Below, piece after piece: positions 51,014 to 58,122 of a DNA stretch of 64,000 nt. The first letter of the stretch is position 1, and each line of letters starts with the position of its first letter. This DNA comes from a virus: positions 1 to 64,000 of IMG/VR virus record IMGVR_UViG_3300029787_000021. One strand, written 5' to 3'. A program made the translations under genes and the position numbers. Below the pieces are notes generated by a model that was given only the letters and a program-made list of their open reading frames with translations, was not told the DNA's origin and did not search any database.

Positions 51014-51044
51014 TTAATATATGAAGAATTTTCCGGAATAGCAA
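51014..51044 (-). promoter_or_regulatory. Early-type promoter TTG-N20-TATATTAA
   Basis: TTG at 51042-51044, 20-base spacer, TATATTAA at 51014-51021; the leader ends AATAAAGGTT at the ATG of the RecA-like gene and decides that start. Confidence 0.85.
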
Positions 51045-51073
51045 CTTTTTTACTAGTTATTTCCGGAAAAATA

Positions 51074-51250
51074 CTAAATTTCTCCGTATTCAATCAAAAT
51101 AGTAACAAAAGCTAAGTGTATTTTAATAGTAACATAGTTACATAATTTATCGGCTTGAATTACTTCATAACCTAGAATTAAACCTTCGTGAGGCCATCTA
51201 AAGTTAAGTGCTAATTCCCAAAAACTATTATCATCAAAATTTAAACTCAT
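51074..51250 (-). CDS. Small protein, unknown
   Basis: 58 residues, starting MSLNFDDNSFWELALNFRWP and continuing LGYEVIQADKLCNYVTIKIH. The ATG overlaps the preceding TGA (ATGA), supporting co-translation with the SWIM protein. It ends just upstream of the promoter of the RecA-like gene. No family recognised. Confidence 0.68.
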   Translation of the reverse strand: MSLNFDDNSFWELALNFRWPHEGLILGYEVIQADKLCNYVTIKIHLAFVTILIEYGEI

Positions 51251-51567
51251 AATTTTTCTTTTACTTCTTTAATATGTTTACAATTTCTATGAGCAATATA
51301 ACCCCAACAGCTACAACTAAGCTCATTTCTAGCATTATATCTTACGATATATTCTTCACCAGATCTAGCTGATATAAACTTCCAGACCTTCTCTTCTTTC
51401 TCTTCGAATAACTCCTCGAAGGGTTTCTTTTCCATAATTATATCTTCGAAAGAAGTATCTTCTTCTACAACCGTCCAGGAAGGAACATGATACCGGACGC
51501 CGGAGGAGACGGTTATGAATCCTCCGATTCCGACGTTTGATCTCGGTACCAAATAGGTCTTACGCAT
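51247..51567 (-). CDS. SWIM zinc-finger protein
   Basis: 106 residues. The C-terminus has SCSCWGYIAHRNCKHIKEV, the CxC-x7-CxH SWIM zinc-finger pattern, which usually binds DNA or proteins. An N-terminal beta region (VGIGGFITVSSGVRYHVPSW) precedes a Glu/Lys-rich linker. It overlaps the upstream gene by 8 bases and the downstream gene by 4. It is expressed from the 52475-52505 promoter, so an early regulator is possible. Confidence 0.8.
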   Translation of the reverse strand: MRKTYLVPRSNVGIGGFITVSSGVRYHVPSWTVVEEDTSFEDIIMEKKPFEELFEEKEEKVWKFISARSGEEYIVRYNARNELSCSCWGYIAHRNCKHIKEVKEKL

Positions 51568-52447
51568 CTACAGTCCAGGAATGACTATTATACGAGCCTA
51601 TCAAAGCATCTTCCAATTTAGATATTCTAATTTTATCTAGAACATCTTCTCTAGTATGATTTTCATACTTATCAGTTTCTGAGTTCCATCTTCTAATAAT
51701 CTTCTCTACTTTAAGAGAACAAGATTTACCTGAGTAAGACATATGAACTATTTTAGCTTTTTTAATTCCACTAACATACCAGTCATATCTTACTTGAACG
51801 CTAAATCCATCTTCACGAGTAATATTGATACCTTTTTTCAGATCTGAGATCATATTATCTCTTTTGTAATTATCTCTATCAGTTTTTACTTCTTCAATTT
51901 CTCTTCTATATTTAACAATCTTCTCAGTAAGCTTTCTTCCTTTACCACTATATTTCTTTTCACAGGTATTAAGATCAGCTAAGATATCATCTTTAAAATC
52001 TTTAATAGTCATAGCAATTTGACCATTAAACATAAACCTTTCTAAATTTTTATCTGAGTATTTATCGCTAGTAGAATAAGTGCTTATACCAATATCAGTA
52101 TATTCTTTTCCTTTATCTTCATTAGAGGAATTAGTATAGATAGTACATAATTCATAACTTCTATATTTAATTACTTTATCATAATCTTCTTTTTCTTCAT
52201 TCCAAACTTCTTTTTCAAATTTATCACCTCTACAAGAAATAGTAAGATAATCGACACCTCCAGAATAATCAAGACCTTCTAAATTAGTTTCGATACCTTC
52301 AGTACCTTCAAAATAAGATAATAAAATATCTTTCATCTCTTTCTCTTGAGAATTCCAATATTCTTTTCTTTGATCTTCTAATTTTTCTTTTGCTTTTCTA
52401 AGTTTATCCTCTTTAGAATCAAGAGCTTCAAAAATGTATTTAGACAT
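51560..52447 (-). CDS. Coiled-coil protein, first gene of an early operon
   Basis: 295 residues, highly charged. It begins MSKYIFEALDSKEDKLRKAK with a long N-terminal coiled coil. Another coiled coil follows in the middle (YRREIEEVKTDRDNYKRDNM), between beta segments. It lies 27 bases from a consensus promoter -10 box and carries the conserved AAAATAAAGGTT leader. No enzyme family is recognised. Confidence 0.8.
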   Translation of the reverse strand: MSKYIFEALDSKEDKLRKAKEKLEDQRKEYWNSQEKEMKDILLSYFEGTEGIETNLEGLDYSGGVDYLTISCRGDKFEKEVWNEEKEDYDKVIKYRSYELCTIYTNSSNEDKGKEYTDIGISTYSTSDKYSDKNLERFMFNGQIAMTIKDFKDDILADLNTCEKKYSGKGRKLTEKIVKYRREIEEVKTDRDNYKRDNMISDLKKGINITREDGFSVQVRYDWYVSGIKKAKIVHMSYSGKSCSLKVEKIIRRWNSETDKYENHTREDVLDKIRISKLEDALIGSYNSHSWTVDA

Positions 52448-52474
52448 AACCTTTATTTTAAAATTTATATACTA

Positions 52475-52505
52475 TAAATATACGAACTTTTATTCAGACT
52501 TCCAA
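52475..52505 (-). promoter_or_regulatory. Early-type promoter TTG-N20-TATATTTA
   Basis: TTG at 52503-52505, 20-base spacer, TATATTTA at 52475-52482; the leader ends AATAAAGGTT at the ATG of the 295-residue gene. An imperfect inverted repeat with plus-strand 52524-52540 overlaps its upstream part. Confidence 0.88.
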
Positions 52506-52544
52506 CTGTTCCCCCAAGTATTTTAGGAGGAACTGGAAGTTTAG

Positions 52545-52689
52545 CATTCCCGGCAGGACTCGAACCTGCGACCTCTTTAACCCATTTGCTTTTCACGATC
52601 GTATCTATTACGAGTTTCACTTTTACGTATAAGTTACTCCTCCGCGCCTGGTTAAGCTAAAGCGAGCTACCTACTGCTCTACGGGACAT
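52545..52689 (-). tRNA. tRNA-like gene with about 70-base interruption in the anticodon loop
   Basis: A full T-arm (GCAGG-TTCGAGT-CCTGC, plus-strand 52553-52569), an AGGTC variable loop, a D-arm (GAGC-AGTAGGTA-GCTC, 52664-52679) and T8-A9 are present. The anticodon stem CTTTA (52658-52662) pairs with TAAAG (52575-52579), but 78 bases lie between them instead of 7. If the excess is removed, UGG (Pro) is one possible anticodon, although base 33 would be C. The acceptor stem pairs only in five positions (TCCCG/CGGGA); the tip is mismatched. A promoter at 52693-52723 starts RNA close to its 5' end. Confidence 0.5.
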
Positions 52690-52692
52690 CTA

Positions 52693-52723
52693 TCAATATA
52701 CGAATAAAAACTCATTTAAACAA
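52693..52723 (-). promoter_or_regulatory. Early-type promoter TTG-N20-TATATTGA before tRNA-like gene
   Basis: TTG at 52721-52723, 20-base spacer, TATATTGA at 52693-52700. The predicted start falls near 52686-52688, at the 5' end of the tRNA-like acceptor stem. Confidence 0.82.
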
Positions 52724-52757
52724 CTTTCTCCTATGTTTTTTTAAGTGAGTCTAAAGC

Positions 52758-52765
52758 TATTTATT
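52758..52765 (+). promoter_or_regulatory. Plus-strand late-box variant TATTTATT
   Basis: CTATTTATTATA, 99 bases upstream of the plus-strand membrane gene. This is the only promoter-like box seen in the 52724-52864 gap; the distance lowers confidence. Confidence 0.35.
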
Positions 52766-52864
52766 ATACACAGCGATACCTCCGATAGACCTCGCTATTC
52801 TATCCCCACAGTTCCCTTAAAATTTTATCGAAGTTACTTATAACTAACATTTAAACTTTATTAT

Positions 52865-53098
52865 ATGGATTTTTTAAAGAAAGTTGGCGATTGGGCTAAC
52901 ACATTAACTGAAATTGGTATTTCTTTTATTGCTCTTGGAGTAGTAATTGAAGTATTATTTAAAGGAGCAGTAATACCTTTCTGGCCTGAAGTATCTGTAG
53001 TAGAAAATATTATGGGTATTCTTGGATCATTAAGTAACGAAGGACTACTAGGACTAGTAGGAGCATTCGTCCTTTATCATATTCTTAAAAAGAAATAA
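52865..53098 (+). CDS. Plus-strand membrane protein
   Basis: 77 residues. It starts MDFLKKVGDWANTLTEIG and has two membrane segments (ISFIALGVVIEVLF and GLLGLVGAFVLYHILKKK, with a hydrophobic linker). The layout resembles short membrane proteins found in marine T4-like phages. It is one of few plus-strand genes, has a late-type box variant at 52758-52765 upstream, and is followed by a strong terminator at 53121-53146. Function unknown. Confidence 0.78.
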   Translation: MDFLKKVGDWANTLTEIGISFIALGVVIEVLFKGAVIPFWPEVSVVENIMGILGSLSNEGLLGLVGAFVLYHILKKK

Positions 53099-53120
53099 GA
53101 ATATATAATTAATGACAGTA

Positions 53121-53146
53121 AGAGGTCCTTCGGGGCCTCTTTTTTT
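53121..53146 (+). terminator. Rho-independent terminator
   Basis: Eight-pair stem AGAGGTCC/GGGCCTCT with a UUCG tetraloop (53121-53140) followed by TTTTTT on the plus strand. It ends the plus-strand membrane gene and lies directly at the end of the convergent ferredoxin reductase gene. Confidence 0.9.
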
Positions 53147-53861
53147 ATCCAAATATCTCTATTCTAATATCTTCTTGCATTTTATAACCTAAATCATCTA
53201 AGTAACCTTTTCCTTCTTCAATCATTTTAGTCCATCCACAATAGTATATTAATGGTTTCTTATCAGCTGTTGCAAGTTCTGGTAAGTAAGCTGTATGAAC
53301 ATATCCATTATGTCCTTCCCATTTTTCTTGAGATAAACAAGGAACATATTCGAAGTTAGGTATTCTTTTTTCTAATTCTAACATTTCTTCGTAGTAACAA
53401 ATATCAGCTTTAGTTCTGGTACCGAAGAATAGTTTTAACTTTTTAGTAGGTACTTTATTATCTGCTATATAATTTAACATAGATCTAAAAGGACTTATCC
53501 CAGAACCTGTACTTACAAAATATATATCTCTATCAATTACCTCAGGTAAAGTAAATATCCCCATAGGTCCTCTATACATTACTTCATCTCCTACCTTAGC
53601 TCTATTAAAAAGATAGTCACACATTTTACCTCCTATAAGATTAGTAACTATTATTTCTAATTTATTAGAACCATCAGGCCAAGAAGATAAAGAATAGTTT
53701 CTAGCTATTACTTCATTAGGATCATTAGGATCTTTTATAGCTAATTGTATTAATTGCCCTGGTATATAATTTATTTTATCATAAAGAGGGTTCTCTATTA
53801 TAAATCTCCAGTTTTTATCAGTTTCTTTTATTATTTCGGTAATTACTCCTAATTCATTCAT
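53145..53861 (-). CDS. Ferredoxin/flavodoxin--NADP reductase
   Basis: 238 residues, usual for bacterial FNR. It moves electrons between NADPH and ferredoxin or flavodoxin. FAD-binding ARNYSLSSW (R-x-Y-S type), NADP-binding VSTGSGISPFRS (G-x-G-x-x-P), and the C-terminal CGWTKMIEEGKGYLDDLGY and IEIFG end are all present. It is an auxiliary metabolic gene, perhaps supplying reductant for ribonucleotide reductase or a phage ferredoxin; no partner is seen in the window. It overlaps the next upstream gene by 8 bases. Confidence 0.92.
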   Translation of the reverse strand: MNELGVITEIIKETDKNWRFIIENPLYDKINYIPGQLIQLAIKDPNDPNEVIARNYSLSSWPDGSNKLEIIVTNLIGGKMCDYLFNRAKVGDEVMYRGPMGIFTLPEVIDRDIYFVSTGSGISPFRSMLNYIADNKVPTKKLKLFFGTRTKADICYYEEMLELEKRIPNFEYVPCLSQEKWEGHNGYVHTAYLPELATADKKPLIYYCGWTKMIEEGKGYLDDLGYKMQEDIRIEIFG

Positions 53862-54051
53862 CTTTAAATAATTCTTGTATCCATGTTACTATAAATACCA
53901 AAAGAGAGTACGGCCAAGTACTCATTTGGTAGTATCTTTCATAATTGCTAAAAGGTCCTCCAATTCCATGTTTATTACAAAATCGTTCTAACCATAATGC
54001 CCATAAACAACCACATATTATATATAAAGATATATATTGTATTATTTCCAT
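53854..54051 (-). CDS. Small membrane protein
   Basis: 65 residues. Two hydrophobic segments (IIQYISLYIICGCLWALWL and WPYSLLVFIVTWIQELF) flank an aromatic loop (GIGGPFSNYERYYQ). It sits between the reductase gene and a small protein gene in one operon. Function is not recognised. Confidence 0.7.
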   Translation of the reverse strand: MEIIQYISLYIICGCLWALWLERFCNKHGIGGPFSNYERYYQMSTWPYSLLVFIVTWIQELFKDE

Positions 54052-54052
54052 T

Positions 54053-54211
54053 TTATCTAGGGTTTGGTACTAATCTAAAAGTACAGGCTGGTCTACCATT
54101 TATTATAGGCATACCAAATTCATCATACTCTATTGTCTTTACTTTAGTTCTTTTATTTTTAAAACGACCTACCATTATAGTATCGCCTACTTTAACATTT
54201 ATTTTAATCAT
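54053..54211 (-). CDS. Small conserved phage protein
   Basis: 52 residues, basic and beta-rich: MIKINVKVGDTIMVGRFKNK, then RTKVKTIEYDEFGMPIINGR and PACTFRLVPN. The K-V-G-D-T-I-x-V-G-R-F-K-N-K start and the I-N-G-R-P-A end are features I associate with a small family in marine T4-like phages. It overlaps the upstream gene by four bases and ends one base before the next gene. Function unknown. Confidence 0.78.
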   Translation of the reverse strand: MIKINVKVGDTIMVGRFKNKRTKVKTIEYDEFGMPIINGRPACTFRLVPNPR

Positions 54212-54999
54212 AATAATTTTGTATAAGTACTTAAATCTTTATTTTCTTTATCTTTAATTAGGCATTTTTTACCCCAGAGTTCTTTATTATCTAAATCAAT
54301 AAAGAATTTATATGTAAAATCTGATTTAAATATATTAGCAGGCATAGTCATGCACCAAGAGTCTTCTCCTTTAGGTATTTGTATAAATAACGACATAAAC
54401 TTTTTCTTAGCCAAATGAGCTGCTAATAAACTATGAGCTGAACCTTGAAATAAATCAAAAGGTCTATCGATTAAAGGTGCTCCCATTTGACCATACTTCA
54501 TAAAAGACCAATACTGTTCAGGATAAAATTGATCTGACCATGCTATATTATCATACATATTATCATCTTTCCATTGATAATCCTTTGGGTATAAATCTCT
54601 TACTAACTCAGGATATTTTTTATCATATTGTACTTTCTTATCATATAATTCTGAAGCAGTTAAATTATCTATATCTAATTCTTCACAGAATTGCTTTAGT
54701 ATTTTATAATTCATATGACCATATGGAGTAGATCTAACTTCATCTATAAAAAAACTTATAGGAAAATTAATATAAACTAAGTTACTATTTAAAGGGGTCA
54801 TCCTAACCTGAGATTGCATTTGATATCTTATTTTAGGTTCTTTACCATTTTGAAGAATAAAAGTTTCTCTAAAGTTATTTGGATTTACCTCAGTAGTAAC
54901 TTTATCAAATCCTTTTTTGATCATCTTAACGACTTCATTCTCAACTAAAACATATTCATATGCTCTAACAATATCAAAACTAATTAAAGTATCTATCAT
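54208..54999 (-). CDS. Phage protein, unknown, aromatic-rich
   Basis: 263 residues, starting MIDTLISFDIVRAYEYVLVE. It is rich in Tyr, Phe, Lys and Asp. Segments such as RMTPLNSNLVYINFPISFF and DSWCMTMPANIFKSDFTYKF look beta-like, with helices between. No motif was recognised. It overlaps the small upstream coiled-coil gene by four bases. Confidence 0.72.
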   Translation of the reverse strand: MIDTLISFDIVRAYEYVLVENEVVKMIKKGFDKVTTEVNPNNFRETFILQNGKEPKIRYQMQSQVRMTPLNSNLVYINFPISFFIDEVRSTPYGHMNYKILKQFCEELDIDNLTASELYDKKVQYDKKYPELVRDLYPKDYQWKDDNMYDNIAWSDQFYPEQYWSFMKYGQMGAPLIDRPFDLFQGSAHSLLAAHLAKKKFMSLFIQIPKGEDSWCMTMPANIFKSDFTYKFFIDLDNKELWGKKCLIKDKENKDLSTYTKLL

Positions 55000-55151
55000 T
55001 TTTTTAGTCTCTTTTCTATAGCTGCCATCTCTTGTTGAAGCTTTTGAATTTTTAGTTTATTATCTTTAGATTTATCATATTTTAAATCTATAATTTTATT
55101 TATTATTTCATCTAGGCTTTTTTCGTCTTCGTATTCTTGTAGTGTGTTCAT
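54996..55151 (-). CDS. Small coiled-coil protein
   Basis: 51 residues. After MNTLQEYEDEKSLDEIINKI it continues as one long helix (LKIQKLQQEMAAIEKRLKK). The TGA overlaps the next ATG (ATGA). It fills a gap between two genes and is tightly coupled to them. Function unknown. Confidence 0.65.
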   Translation of the reverse strand: MNTLQEYEDEKSLDEIINKIIDLKYDKSKDNKLKIQKLQQEMAAIEKRLKK

Positions 55152-55514
55152 TTATTTTCTCTTATAATCGTCTTCTAATCTTATAATATCGTCTTCACCA
55201 AAGTAAGAGCCTGTTTGTACTTCTATAAAAACTAAATCGTTATCAAAACTTGGATTCATTACTCTATGAGTATCTTCTTGATTAATATTAATTGTTTCTC
55301 CATAGCTTTTCCATATCTCTTTGTCGTTAACTTCTATTTTAGCAGTACCATTAACTATTACCCAAACTTCACTTCTATACTGATGAAGTTGTAGAGATAG
55401 TCTTTGCTGAGGTTTAACTATAATCTCTTTAACCTTACAATAAGTTTCATTTAATAATATTTTATACTCACCCCAAGGTCGTTTTGGTCCTTCTTTTAGT
55501 TTGACGTCTTCCAT
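55152..55514 (-). CDS. Cupin, mannose-6-phosphate isomerase type II-like
   Basis: 120 residues from the ATG at 55514. RPWGEYKILL, then LSLQLHQYRSEVWVIVNGTA, EDTHRVMNPS and FIEVQTGSYFGEDDIIRLED are the pattern of the C-terminal cupin domain of ManC-type enzymes, with metal ligands in LHQYRSE and the HRV segment. These act on sugar phosphates of GDP-mannose and surface polysaccharide synthesis. It stands alone without the guanylyltransferase domain. It overlaps the upstream membrane gene by 19 bases. Confidence 0.82.
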   Translation of the reverse strand: MEDVKLKEGPKRPWGEYKILLNETYCKVKEIIVKPQQRLSLQLHQYRSEVWVIVNGTAKIEVNDKEIWKSYGETININQEDTHRVMNPSFDNDLVFIEVQTGSYFGEDDIIRLEDDYKRK

Positions 55515-55846
55515 AGTACTTGAATACCAATTAATACAAAACATAAACTTAGACTAACCCAAGTTTTTAAGTTCATACCTTCACTAAAATAATAATTTAC
55601 AAATAAGGCATATTGAAGCATACCTATACTAAATCCTATAAATCTAGCAGGCCATAATAAACCTTCCATTGCATCTACTGTGTACTTAGTACCCCATATA
55701 AAAAAGAATGAAATAACAAATCCTGCTGCTGCTACAGCCCATTCATTTTCTCTAAAACTTTTCCATAAGAATTGTCCGTTTAGTTGATACCATACTAATA
55801 TATGTCCTATTAGGAAACAACCTATCCCAAGGAACAAATCCTTCAT
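55496..55846 (-). CDS. Four-segment membrane protein
   Basis: 116 residues from the ATG at 55846; a longer start at 55861 is also possible. It starts MKDLFLGIGCFLIGHILVWY and has four hydrophobic segments, the last TWVSLSLCFVLIGIQVLW. The pattern is like small multi-pass proteins seen in marine T4-like phages. Function unknown. Confidence 0.72.
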   Translation of the reverse strand: MKDLFLGIGCFLIGHILVWYQLNGQFLWKSFRENEWAVAAAGFVISFFFIWGTKYTVDAMEGLLWPARFIGFSIGMLQYALFVNYYFSEGMNLKTWVSLSLCFVLIGIQVLWKTSN

Positions 55847-55861
55847 ATTTGCTACTACCAT

Positions 55862-56056
55862 TTAATTATATATTAACCAACGTTCTGTTTCGTCTTTATT
55901 TATTAAGGAATGTTTAAGTGTTCTTCCTTGTGGTTTTCTCATTACTCTTTCATATGTATAGTTATCTATTTTAATATGATAACCATCTATAACCGTTTCA
56001 GCTATTTTATACGTCATCTTTGCTCTAGGAACGTATACTACTGTATCTAATTTCAT
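55862..56056 (-). CDS. Small basic protein, first gene after an early promoter
   Basis: 64 residues, starting MKLDTVVYVPRAKMTYKIAE and continuing GYHIKIDNYTYERVMRKPQG. It is beta-rich and basic. It lies 16 bases after the TATATTAG box of an early promoter (56073-56103), so it begins a transcript toward the membrane, cupin and reductase genes. Function unknown. Confidence 0.72.
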   Translation of the reverse strand: MKLDTVVYVPRAKMTYKIAETVIDGYHIKIDNYTYERVMRKPQGRTLKHSLINKDETERWLIYN

Positions 56057-56072
56057 ATAACTTTATTTATAA

Positions 56073-56103
56073 CTAATATAAGAAAAAATAGGCAGAAATC
56101 CAA
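56073..56103 (-). promoter_or_regulatory. Early-type promoter TTG-N20-TATATTAG
   Basis: TTG at 56101-56103, 20-base spacer, TATATTAG at 56073-56080, 16 bases before the ATG of the 64-residue gene. Confidence 0.82.
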
Positions 56104-56104
56104 C

Positions 56105-57094
56105 TTAAATCAGCTTTATCTGTGAGCTAGCTCGATAGTTACCTAATAATTCTTGATCTGTTTTTATATCTTTTAATGCTATTCCAGAATTACTATTTAT
56201 ATTTCCTTCTGAAAATGCTGTGTTTATTAATGCTAAAGGTTCTGAAAATAAAAAATTAGTATCTTTTATTAATCTAAGTTCAATTAAAGTTTTAAAGTTA
56301 GGATGTAAATCATTAGTATACGAACGTAATATATAAGCAGCTACGGATATTGGTAATGATTCTAATTCATCTCTAGTAATTTTATACCAACCTGTTTCTC
56401 CTTTCCATAATGGAAATACTTGTTCACCTGCTTTTATATCAACTAATGCAAAAAGACCTACTCCATGAATAGGACTTTGTCTTTGATATGACTTTACAGA
56501 TGAATCTAGATACTCCATAACATCTAATCTATCTTTTTTATTAAATTCTCCATTTGAAAAGTAAGTCCATCCTATTTTGTGACTTGTAGGATACCCTTCT
56601 ATTCCCCAATCAGTAGGAACTACTTTAAAATTTATATCTTTTCTAATTTTACTATATTCATATATTGAAAGAATACACCCTTCATTGGCTATAATTTTAC
56701 AATGATCCTCAAAAGATTTATATTTATTCCATTCTTGTTCTGTTGGTTCTTCATAGAAGAAGTCTAACATTTTCTTTAACTGTTTTTTAGTTTTATGTCT
56801 ACTAAAGTTTTCATCTTCAGGACAAAAAGTATCCATAAAGATACCATCATATTTCATATGTAAATTAGGTAATACGTCTATCCAATCACCATGAAATACA
56901 TTAACGTTAGGTTTATCCCAACTCCATAATAATGCTCTTTCGTATAAATCTTCTCTGATTTCAATTATTGTAAGAGATTTTACTCCTTTATTATAGAAAT
57001 ATTCTGATGTAACACCCCATCCATAACCAACATCTAATATATGCTTATCAGGAGATGTCATCAAATCTAAAACCTCTTTTTCAAATATAACCAT
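56105..57094 (-). CDS. SAM methyltransferase fused to a SET domain
   Basis: 329 residues. Residues 1 to about 185 are a class I methyltransferase: KHILDVGYGWGVTSEYF (motif I), SLTIIEIREDLYERA (acidic residue after beta 2) and DGIFMDTFCPED (post-I). Residues about 200-329 form a SET-like domain: SPIHGVGLFALVDIKAGEQV, then LINTAFSEGNINSNSG (the NHxxxPN-like knot) and DIKTDQELLGNY (final Tyr). SET enzymes methylate lysine; the first domain resembles guanidinoacetate-type methyltransferases. Two methyltransferase folds in one polypeptide suggest protein methylation, which is inferred. Confidence 0.82.
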   Translation of the reverse strand: MVIFEKEVLDLMTSPDKHILDVGYGWGVTSEYFYNKGVKSLTIIEIREDLYERALLWSWDKPNVNVFHGDWIDVLPNLHMKYDGIFMDTFCPEDENFSRHKTKKQLKKMLDFFYEEPTEQEWNKYKSFEDHCKIIANEGCILSIYEYSKIRKDINFKVVPTDWGIEGYPTSHKIGWTYFSNGEFNKKDRLDVMEYLDSSVKSYQRQSPIHGVGLFALVDIKAGEQVFPLWKGETGWYKITRDELESLPISVAAYILRSYTNDLHPNFKTLIELRLIKDTNFLFSEPLALINTAFSEGNINSNSGIALKDIKTDQELLGNYRASSQIKLI

Positions 57095-57104
57095 TTATTT
57101 TATC

Positions 57105-57446
57105 TTACCATTTTCTGCAACTCCAGTATCTTGCTTTCCATTTTGGTCCCGGAGTAGAACATTTATGTCTTGCTCTAAAAGATTTACGTCTAGCAGGATT
57201 ACTTTTTCTAATCCTCATAGTTTTTCTTTTAGCAGATGTTCCTCCATGACCGAAGTTAACTTTAACTACGTTACCTTTTTGATTTTTAACGTATACTTTA
57301 AACTTTTTAACATCACCTCTAGTAGGTTTATTAAGTTTTACTTTTCTTCCTCTGTATTCAGCCTCTTCAATAGGACCTAAGGATATAGTATACCCCTCAG
57401 CTAATTCTTCAGAGTATACATCCCATTCGTTAAATTGTTCTTTCAT
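57105..57446 (-). CDS. Conserved basic phage protein, C-terminal Cys/His-rich
   Basis: 113 residues. The core GDVKKFKVYVKNQKGNVVKV continues NFGHGG..., and the end reads NPARRKSFRARHKCSTPGPK followed by WKARYWSCRKW. This K-K-F-x-V-Y-V-K-N and S-F-R-A-R-H-x-C...Y-W-S-C arrangement is a pattern I recognise from marine T4-like phages; the Cys/His set could bind zinc. Its start and the Hint-like gene's stop share one base. Function unknown; head or DNA binding is possible. Confidence 0.8.
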   Translation of the reverse strand: MKEQFNEWDVYSEELAEGYTISLGPIEEAEYRGRKVKLNKPTRGDVKKFKVYVKNQKGNVVKVNFGHGGTSAKRKTMRIRKSNPARRKSFRARHKCSTPGPKWKARYWSCRKW

Positions 57447-57931
57447 TAGTCGTTTGCTCTATTAAACCTACCAACACAAATTCCTTGAGCGAAATAGTTA
57501 TTACTATCATTTACTCCCCAATCACCTCCATAAGAAATATGAAGTAACTCATGATCATCTACAACTCCAATAGCAGATACTTCAACATAAGCTCCTGTAT
57601 TGTCAAGACATTTATCTCCTACTTGTATTTGTACATCAGTTGCAGCAGTGATTGCAGGATCATGACAAACCCATGTTCCGCCTTCTTTATAAAAAATTTG
57701 ATTAGTTGAACATTTAACTCTTCTTCCATCAGCAAAGTCAATGTTAACTGTTGGCATAGTTTCTAATACAAATCCAGTAATCTCTTTTTCAAAGATTTCA
57801 TTACCATGCTCGAAAGAATGATATGCTATCCAATCCCCAGAAACAAGATCCTGAGCTTTAGATTGACCATTGTGGCCTACTGGTACGCCTCGGTTAACTT
57901 GGTAGATTAGTGTGTTTTGTGCTACTGCCAT
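57446..57931 (-). CDS. Stand-alone, probably inactive Hint-like protein
   Basis: 161 residues. The order of beta segments matches the Hint fold of the neighbouring 754-residue protein: SGDWIAYHSFEHGN, VNIDFADGRRVKCSTNQIFY (block B place, with TNQ instead of TxxH), VQIQVGDKCLDNTGAYVEVS and NNYFAQGICVGRFN. There is no N-terminal Cys before the G-x-P region, and the C-terminal His-Asn is replaced by Gly-Arg. It therefore looks like a degraded Hint domain kept for structure. Confidence 0.7.
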   Translation of the reverse strand: MAVAQNTLIYQVNRGVPVGHNGQSKAQDLVSGDWIAYHSFEHGNEIFEKEITGFVLETMPTVNIDFADGRRVKCSTNQIFYKEGGTWVCHDPAITAATDVQIQVGDKCLDNTGAYVEVSAIGVVDDHELLHISYGGDWGVNDSNNYFAQGICVGRFNRAND

Positions 57932-57964
57932 AATATAATTATTTATTAGTTAATTTAAATACAA

Positions 57965-58108
57965 CTAGCTATGTTTAGCTTTAAAGTAAGTTATAAAATT
58001 ATTAATAGTAGTATTAATAGATGCTTTTTGTGCATCAGTTACTGAGTATAATGTTCTACTATTTACTTCAGTATTAGCTACTTTTTGATAAAATATTGGC
58101 TTCCTCAT
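57965..58108 (-). CDS. Small basic protein with late box
   Basis: 47 residues, starting MRKPIFYQKVANTEVNSRTL and ending NTTINNFITYFKAKHS. It lies four bases behind a TATTTATA box (58113-58120), so the message may be leaderless. Its place between two Hint-type structural genes suggests a late role. No family is recognised. Confidence 0.65.
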   Translation of the reverse strand: MRKPIFYQKVANTEVNSRTLYSVTDAQKASINTTINNFITYFKAKHS

Positions 58109-58112
58109 ATAA

Positions 58113-58120
58113 TATAAATA
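58113..58120 (-). promoter_or_regulatory. Late box TATTTATA, close to ATG
   Basis: Sense strand CCTATTTATATTATATG, four bases before the ATG of the 47-residue gene. Confidence 0.55.
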
Positions 58121-58122
58121 GG

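Noticed and set aside
52545-52689. tmRNA or group I intron-containing tRNA
   Set aside because: The RNA is far too short for tmRNA and has no tag reading frame in the right place; 71 extra bases cannot hold a group I intron core.
57934-57964. TTG-N20-TAATTATA upstream of the Hint-like gene as an early promoter
   Set aside because: The -10 box is too far from TATATT(T/A)A and the site lies at the end of the preceding small gene; not convincing.
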